From positions 1 through 43,001 of the forward strand of contig JAHBVI010000053.1 of the NCBI GenBank assembly GCA_019637635.1: a stretch of DNA of 43,001 nucleotides, read 5' to 3'. This document shows, in pieces, positions 38,420-43,001 of the stretch. The position numbers were made by a program, and so were the translations under genes. The number at the start of each line of letters is the position of its first letter. The first letter of the stretch is position 1. A model generated the notes under the pieces. That model saw only the letters and a program-made list of their open reading frames with translations, did no database searches and was not told where the DNA came from. The stretch comes from Anaerolineae bacterium. GTDB lineage: Bacteria > Chloroflexota > Anaerolineae > Promineifilales > Promineifilaceae.

Positions 38420-38452
38420 AGACCCTGAGGGTTTTGCAAATCCCTCAGGGTC
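38420..38452. repeat. Hairpin AGACCCTGAGGGTTT family
   Basis: AGACCCTGAGGG pairs with CCCTCAGGGTCT around an A/T-rich loop. Compared with 15771-15803 the central triplet is changed on both arms (AAA/TTT there, TGA/TCA here). It lies between the receiver gene and the small helical protein gene and may terminate the latter. Confidence 0.7.
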
Positions 38453-38475
38453 TATCAAGAACGGAATCATCAGCA

Positions 38476-38736
38476 CTATAAGCTCGCCATGAATTCGTGT
38501 AGCGATTGGATTGCGTTAGCCCCATCCGCCCCTTGCCTGTACAGGTCATGCAACCTGTTCAACTCCCCGGTCAGGCGCGCGCGTTCTTCCAAAAGATAGT
38601 TAAACTGGGCATCACAAGCCGGAATCGGTGATGGGTAGTTACGGATTTCGTCATTGATGTGATCCCTTTTCTGCTTTAAATGTGTTTTGATTTCCTCCCA
38701 TAACACGGCTGCCGTTTGGCTTTCTGCTGTGTCCAT
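38476..38736 (-). CDS. Small alpha-helical hypothetical protein, 86 aa
   Basis: The frame has GAGAGG nine bases before ATG 38736. The product (MDTAESQTAAVLWEEIKTHL, RLTGELNRLHDLYRQGADG) is predicted by eye to be two long helices with a Pro-rich break (YPSPIPACD). I do not recognise a family. It lies 24 bp downstream of the DinB-like gene on the same strand and is probably co-transcribed with it. Confidence 0.65.
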   Translation of the reverse strand: MDTAESQTAAVLWEEIKTHLKQKRDHINDEIRNYPSPIPACDAQFNYLLEERARLTGELNRLHDLYRQGADGANAIQSLHEFMASL

Positions 38737-38760
38737 CACCTGTTTCCTCTCGCCTCGAAT

Positions 38761-39270
38761 TCACCAATTGCCAGCATACCCAACGTCATAGGGCGTAGTT
38801 AGATTGAGCAGGCGATGGCGGCGCAGTTCCACCAGTTGGCGGGTGTGCAAATTATCGTGCGCTACCCAGGCGGCGAACATATCGCCGGCCTTCATGGAAC
38901 CCCATTGGTTGGTATATTCCGCTTCCCAATTCGGCGCGGACAACCCTTTGAGCCAGACGAGGGATTGATTGCGTTCGGCTTTGAACTTTTCCACCATCTT
39001 TGCGAGATCGCGTTGATTATACTGGCGGGCCGTCACCCACCCCTGCGGGTCAATGGGCGGCCAGGGTTCCTGTGGCCGGTGCAGCATAATGTCCAGTCGC
39101 TGCCGGAAATCCTCACGCTCTTCGTCATATAGATGGCAGATCACTTCCAACGCCGACCACGAATCGGGGTCTGGTTTGACCTGCGCCGCCGCCTGTGTCA
39201 TATCAGTCACCAACAGGGGGATAATCTCCAACCCCCGCGCCAATTCCTGGTAGAGGTTCTCAAATACCAT
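38761..39270 (-). CDS. DinB-like (YfiT/DinB superfamily) protein
   Basis: A 169-residue four-helix-bundle protein: PDPDSWSALEVICHLYDEER carries the first His of the DinB metal site, and AAWVAHDNLHTRQLVELRRH the His pair of the last helix. Such proteins are metal-dependent hydrolases or thiol-transferases; the precise reaction cannot be read. AGGAGG precedes ATG 39270, so the frame upstream of it is not coding. The small helical protein gene follows. Confidence 0.85.
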   Translation of the reverse strand: MVFENLYQELARGLEIIPLLVTDMTQAAAQVKPDPDSWSALEVICHLYDEEREDFRQRLDIMLHRPQEPWPPIDPQGWVTARQYNQRDLAKMVEKFKAERNQSLVWLKGLSAPNWEAEYTNQWGSMKAGDMFAAWVAHDNLHTRQLVELRRHRLLNLTTPYDVGYAGNW

Positions 39271-39295
39271 GCTATACCTCCTGGCTTCAATATGC

Positions 39296-39495
39296 CTACG
39301 CTGTCTCAAATTGCATAACACGCAACTTTTCTGGCGCGAAGCGGGTACTTAATGACAAAATTTCGATGCCAATAACGCGCCCGGTTTCATCATAATCCAG
39401 GATGATACCGGGTTGCACTTCCTCGGATTCCATAATGTCATCATCATCTAGTCGAAAATAAAGTGCATCACTTTCCTTATCAAATTTAGTTTCAT
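39296..39495 (-). pseudogene. DUF2283 family gene with a frameshift just after the start codon
   Basis: A 66-residue frame reads KFDKESDALYFRLDD, ESEEVQPGIILDYDETGR and VIGIEILSLSTRF, an unmistakable DUF2283 protein, ending with a stop at 39296-39298. No start codon exists in that frame after the upstream stop at 39503-39505. ATG 39495 begins a shifted frame reading MKLN; one extra base in the AAATTT run would give MKL-x-FDKESDAL, the usual family start. So one base has been lost, in the genome or in the assembly. The run is short, so a real mutation is plausible. Confidence 0.7.
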
Positions 39496-39542
39496 AATGC
39501 GGTCAAAGAACACCGTGCATCTCTTTGGCAGGTAATATGGAT

Positions 39543-40619
39543 TCAATTTACTTCAATCGTCAATGTCCAGCCGAAGCGGTCGGGAACACGGCCGTACTGA
39601 ATCCCCGTCAACTCGTCAAACAAATGTTTAGACACCGGCCCACTCTGGTAACCATTGATGACGTATTCCTTATCCTGGAAGCCAAACTTGCCCACCGGCG
39701 CAATCACCGCCGCCGTGCCGCAGCCGAACACCTCCGTAACCTTGCCCGACTGAATGTCGGCCAACATCTCATGCACGTCAATCATCTCTTCGGCCACCTC
39801 ATAACCCAGGTCGCACCCTAACTCAAGCACCGACTTGCGCGTCACGCCGGGCAGGATGCTGCCCGTCAGCGGCGGCGTCACAATCTTCGCCCCTTCATAC
39901 ACAAAGCAGATATTCATCGCTCCCACTTCTTCAATGTAGCGCCCTTCAATGGCATCCAGCCACAACACCTGCGAATACCCTTTGGCCTGCGCCTCCTCGC
40001 CCACCAGCAGGCTGGCGGCGTAGTTGCCGCCTGTCTTGGCGTCGCCCACACCGCCGCGCACCGCCCGGCGGTACTTGTCGGAAATGTAAACGGGCACGGG
40101 GCTAAACCCACCCTTAAAATAAGGCCCCACCGGCCCCACAATGACGTAGTGCAGGTAACTTTTGCTGGCGTGAACGCCCAACGTGGAGTCAATGGCAATC
40201 ATGGTGGGGCGAATGTACAGGGTGGCCCCAGGGTAGGTGGGCACCCATGCCTGTTCCAGTTCAATCAATTTGATGATCGCCGCCAGATGTTCTTCTTCGT
40301 CAGGCGCAGCCATGGCCATGCGCCGGGCGGAGTTGGTGAAGCGCTTCATGTTTTCCCAGGGACGGAAGAGGTTGATGTTCCCGTCAGGGCGGCGGTACGC
40401 CTTGGTGCCTTCAAAGATTTCTTGCGCGTAGTGAAAGACGGCCGTAGCCGGATCCAACACAAACGGCGCATACGGCCCAATGGTGGCGTCGTGCCAGCCC
40501 AACTCTGGTGTGTACTTCTGGCTAAACATCCGGTTGCTAAACTTATTGCCAAAGCCAAAATCATCGGTTGGCGGCGTCTTTAATTTTGTTTCATCCAGGG
40601 GGAGTATTTTGATGTCCAT
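39543..40619 (-). CDS. ilvE: Branched-chain amino acid aminotransferase
   Basis: A 358-residue class IV PLP aminotransferase of the longer BCAT type, acting in synthesis and breakdown of Leu, Ile and Val. FHYAQEIFEGTKAYRRPDG (substrate gate), GGVGDAKTGGNYAASLLVG (PLP Lys), LDAIEGRYIEEVGAMNICF and the VFGCGTAAVIAPVG block are intact. AGGAGG precedes ATG 40619. It lies 11 bp downstream of the NBR1/C39/glycosidase gene on the same strand, an odd operon partner. Confidence 0.93.
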   Translation of the reverse strand: MDIKILPLDETKLKTPPTDDFGFGNKFSNRMFSQKYTPELGWHDATIGPYAPFVLDPATAVFHYAQEIFEGTKAYRRPDGNINLFRPWENMKRFTNSARRMAMAAPDEEEHLAAIIKLIELEQAWVPTYPGATLYIRPTMIAIDSTLGVHASKSYLHYVIVGPVGPYFKGGFSPVPVYISDKYRRAVRGGVGDAKTGGNYAASLLVGEEAQAKGYSQVLWLDAIEGRYIEEVGAMNICFVYEGAKIVTPPLTGSILPGVTRKSVLELGCDLGYEVAEEMIDVHEMLADIQSGKVTEVFGCGTAAVIAPVGKFGFQDKEYVINGYQSGPVSKHLFDELTGIQYGRVPDRFGWTLTIEVN

Positions 40620-40630
40620 TTATATACCTC

Positions 40631-42898
40631 CTACAACATGTGGTCAATCACACCTAGCGAACGGCCGTCGGCGTCCCGCCGCAATGCCTGATGATCCCAG
40701 CCCGAACCGGAGATGATGAAATAATAGGCTGCGCCTATACCCGGAATTTGGCTGCACAATTCATAGAATCGTTTGGCCTGTTTGCCTTTGTCAATGATCG
40801 GCGTTTTTTGCTGCGGGTCGGGGTTGCTAAACTCGGTCACAAACATCAGCTTGTCCGGGAACATGCGTCGGTACTTCTTCACCAGGGCAATCGCTTCTGT
40901 TTCCACCTCTTGCATGGAGATGTAATAGGCATGGACGCACAGAAAATCGGCGGCGCGCACGGCCGCTTCCGCCTGGTGCAAAAAGGTGACATCGTTCAGC
41001 CGGAAGCCGGCATCATGCCCAAAGCGGTATTCCGCGTCCGCGCCCGGTGACAGGCCGGGGAAGCCCACTTTGATGCCGGGGAAACGCTGCCGCAGTAGCT
41101 TGCGCCCTTCCATAAAGTATTGGGCAAACTCCGCGCCGTTGCTCCAAGACCCGGCGACGCCTTTGTAGCGCAGCCCCTCGTGCGTCAGGTTCGGTTCGTT
41201 GTGGAATTCATAATAGGTGACGCCGGCATTCACCAGCCGCTCAATGTCGTTGGCAACGGTGTTGACGAAATCTTGCACGGGCACATGACGGCCGTTCCAA
41301 CTCTCAAACAACCGGCACATGTAAAACTTCGCCCGGTAATTCTGCATTTCCTCTACCGAAACGCCGCTCATCACTTTGACCGATTCAAAGCGGCCGCGCG
41401 CCAGGTCCCAATCTGCCTGCACCGGATGGCGGTTGGCGCGGTCATGCACACCGATCAGCATCCGCCCAAATTCCCAGGCTGGCCCCGTGTATTTCAATTC
41501 ACCGTCTGTCTGCCCAATGGCGCTGACGGCCGTACTCTCTTTCACCGGTTCCACGGCCGGCGGCTGTGCCCCCCGTTGGATGCGCACCCGATCCGACCGA
41601 TAAATGAGCGCCGACTTGATCGCCTCCGCCATAGAACGCCCGGCATAGCCATAACGCGATAAAAGGGAGATGGGACGGCCGTCGGTCGGGTCTAGCACCA
41701 GATAATCATTGCCCTGTTTTGCCAGCACAAAGACCCAATGCTGCTCCGTGCCATAGGTGTACGGGTCGGTCGGGTCCTGGTCCACCTGCAAAATCACGGC
41801 CTGCCCGGCGGTAATCTCCTGGTCAATGCGGCTGAGCAGGTTGGGATCATGTTTGGCGTGGGTGGCCCCCGTATTCGGCAGTGGCATCCAGTTGTCGTAG
41901 AACTTCACGTGGTCAATCAGGTAAGCCGGGGCCATGAAAAAGACGTTGGACCCGTCAAAACCCTGCCCGGACGGCCGATTGAGCAGGGTATTGTTCAACG
42001 AGAGGGGGGTGTAATTTTCGCCAAAACCGGTAAGAGCCATGGCCATGCAGCTCAACAGGCAGCCAAATCCGCCAATCGTCTTTGGCCCATTTCCCAGTTT
42101 ATGATTTTTCCACTGCGGGTCGTTTTGGGAGTACGGCCGTATGCCAAACCCCTCTACATTTGCCGTAGACTGAATCTTCACCCAAAACGAATCGCCAAAC
42201 GCCCGGTTCTGGTCATCATGGATGCGCCACGAACTGGTATACGCCTCCGCCCGCGCCGGCGGGGCCACCATCGGCACCGAAAGCACCACCTCCTCGCCAG
42301 GTTGGGCCGCCGGTACCGTATGACTCATCGAACCGGCCATGCGCGATTCGCCGCCTACCCATACCAGCCGGTAAGCGGCCGTCCAGGGCAGGTCGCCATT
42401 ATTTTTCACCACCCACTGCTTGGTAAAACTCTTGCTCTCCTGAATGGGCGTACCGTCGGGGATGTTGTGGTCATCAACATATTTGCTGTTGTTGATTGGC
42501 CCCGCTGCCGGTTTGTCTTCCGCTTTAGGCGGCGGCGGGGTTGTGACCAGTCGCAGCCAGATGATGTCGCCAAACAGGTTGCCCTGGGGGTCTTTTAGCT
42601 GCCAATCGGTGAAAAAGCGTTGATGCGGTTTGGCGGGGGCGGTCATCTCCAGCGTAATATCCACGTTTTCGCCGGGGTTCACGCTGCTTTTGGAGGCAAC
42701 TTCGGCCAGGGTATAGCTGGCCTTGCCGGTTAACAACAGGCTGCCTTTGCTGGCGTTAATGTGGGCGACGGTGTACCCCTGTCCCCAGGTGGTCGTGCCC
42801 GCGTTGCGCATTGTCCAGGTAGCCTTGAACGGGGAACCGGCCGGCAGTGCGTCCAGATTGACATTGGTGGAAAATGAAACAAAAGCCGCTTTATTCAT
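40631..42898 (-). CDS. Double NBR1-Ig / C39-like peptidase / clan GH-A glycosidase-like protein
   Basis: 755 residues. Two NBR1-type Ig domains (about 5-120 and 135-245: KATWTMRNAGTTTWGQGY and TKQWVVKNNGDLPWTAAYR). Next a papain-like C39 family domain (about 255-435): RPYSQNDPQWKNHKLG, GGFGCLLSCMAMAL with the nucleophile Cys, and HWVFVLAKQGNDYLVLDPTDG with the His. Then a TIM-barrel glycosidase-like domain (about 470-750) with YYEFHNEPNL and LMFVTEFSNP as the Glu pair. ATG 42898 follows AGGAGG. No signal peptide is visible, although all domains are of extracellular type. I infer cell-wall or sheath processing, by an unusual export route or after lysis. Confidence 0.78.
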   Translation of the reverse strand: MNKAAFVSFSTNVNLDALPAGSPFKATWTMRNAGTTTWGQGYTVAHINASKGSLLLTGKASYTLAEVASKSSVNPGENVDITLEMTAPAKPHQRFFTDWQLKDPQGNLFGDIIWLRLVTTPPPPKAEDKPAAGPINNSKYVDDHNIPDGTPIQESKSFTKQWVVKNNGDLPWTAAYRLVWVGGESRMAGSMSHTVPAAQPGEEVVLSVPMVAPPARAEAYTSSWRIHDDQNRAFGDSFWVKIQSTANVEGFGIRPYSQNDPQWKNHKLGNGPKTIGGFGCLLSCMAMALTGFGENYTPLSLNNTLLNRPSGQGFDGSNVFFMAPAYLIDHVKFYDNWMPLPNTGATHAKHDPNLLSRIDQEITAGQAVILQVDQDPTDPYTYGTEQHWVFVLAKQGNDYLVLDPTDGRPISLLSRYGYAGRSMAEAIKSALIYRSDRVRIQRGAQPPAVEPVKESTAVSAIGQTDGELKYTGPAWEFGRMLIGVHDRANRHPVQADWDLARGRFESVKVMSGVSVEEMQNYRAKFYMCRLFESWNGRHVPVQDFVNTVANDIERLVNAGVTYYEFHNEPNLTHEGLRYKGVAGSWSNGAEFAQYFMEGRKLLRQRFPGIKVGFPGLSPGADAEYRFGHDAGFRLNDVTFLHQAEAAVRAADFLCVHAYYISMQEVETEAIALVKKYRRMFPDKLMFVTEFSNPDPQQKTPIIDKGKQAKRFYELCSQIPGIGAAYYFIISGSGWDHQALRRDADGRSLGVIDHML

Positions 42899-43001
42899 AT
42901 TAACCTCCTGCTCGTGTAACTGTGTGACCAATACGCGGTTCCCCAACCGCCCTCATTGTACACGGAATTGCCCGCCGCTCAACACCTTCGGAGGGCTGGG
43001 G

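Noticed and set aside
41738..42598. Long plus-strand open frame opposite the NBR1/C39 protein
   Set aside because: Antisense shadow of a protein with recognisable domains.

Overview
The window reads as a piece of a Chloroflexota chromosome, most likely a filamentous aerobic or facultative member of the Anaerolineae/Caldilineae/Ardenticatenia side. This is an inference from several signs: an FMN-riboswitch-controlled RibXY-type riboflavin ABC transporter, a PadR-HAAS pair, many lipoproteins and exported proteins with Pro/Thr-rich linkers, NBR1-type Ig and PA14 domains, exported proteins ending in a YLPLV-like tail, and moderately high GC. No rRNA, tRNA, CRISPR array, complete insertion sequence or prophage was seen.

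Layout. 1-2011: the tail of an exported protein, a decayed stretch holding a 134-bp MITE-like insertion, and an AONS-family PLP enzyme. 2095-7525: a NYN/YacP nuclease and PcrA/UvrD helicase pair, an MFS transporter, a GNAT enzyme and a PspC protein. 7772-10397: a PadR regulator on a nearly leaderless promoter, its HAAS membrane partner and a DUF4349 lipoprotein. 10434-13486: a riboflavin uptake operon on the minus strand (promoter, FMN riboswitch, permease, binding lipoprotein, ATPase). 13578-17357: a small membrane protein, RidA, a DUF2877 protein, and a TetR regulator divergent from a cytochrome P450. 17450-24780: an SGNH/GDSL-like lipoprotein, GreA, an NBR1-Ig/PA14 membrane protein, a universal stress protein, a lone receiver and a four-repeat META lipoprotein. 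24824-32597: a VAT1-like oxidoreductase, a hybrid histidine kinase, an unusual ATPase-TM-FGE-like protein, a Trm112-like protein, a ParB-like/USP fusion and a small Cys-rich protein. 32758-42898: an exported glycosidase-like protein, a GT2 glycosyltransferase, an AAA ATPase bracketed by twin hairpins, a threonine/serine dehydratase, a GNAT enzyme, a receiver, a DinB protein, a frameshifted DUF2283 gene, a branched-chain aminotransferase and a large NBR1-Ig/C39-peptidase/glycosidase protein.

The genes are mostly short transcription units of housekeeping and cell-envelope type. The most striking content lies between and across them. (1) The palindromic octamer ACGGCCGT occurs about 95 times by hand count, where about one is expected; this is a HIP1-like highly iterated palindrome. 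(2) Many spacers are written in tandem heptanucleotide words, often folded into inverted repeats, resembling cyanobacterial STRRs. (3) Several families of short palindromic elements recur. They abut start codons, supply stop codons, bracket one gene on both sides, and in one case lie in frame inside a coding sequence.
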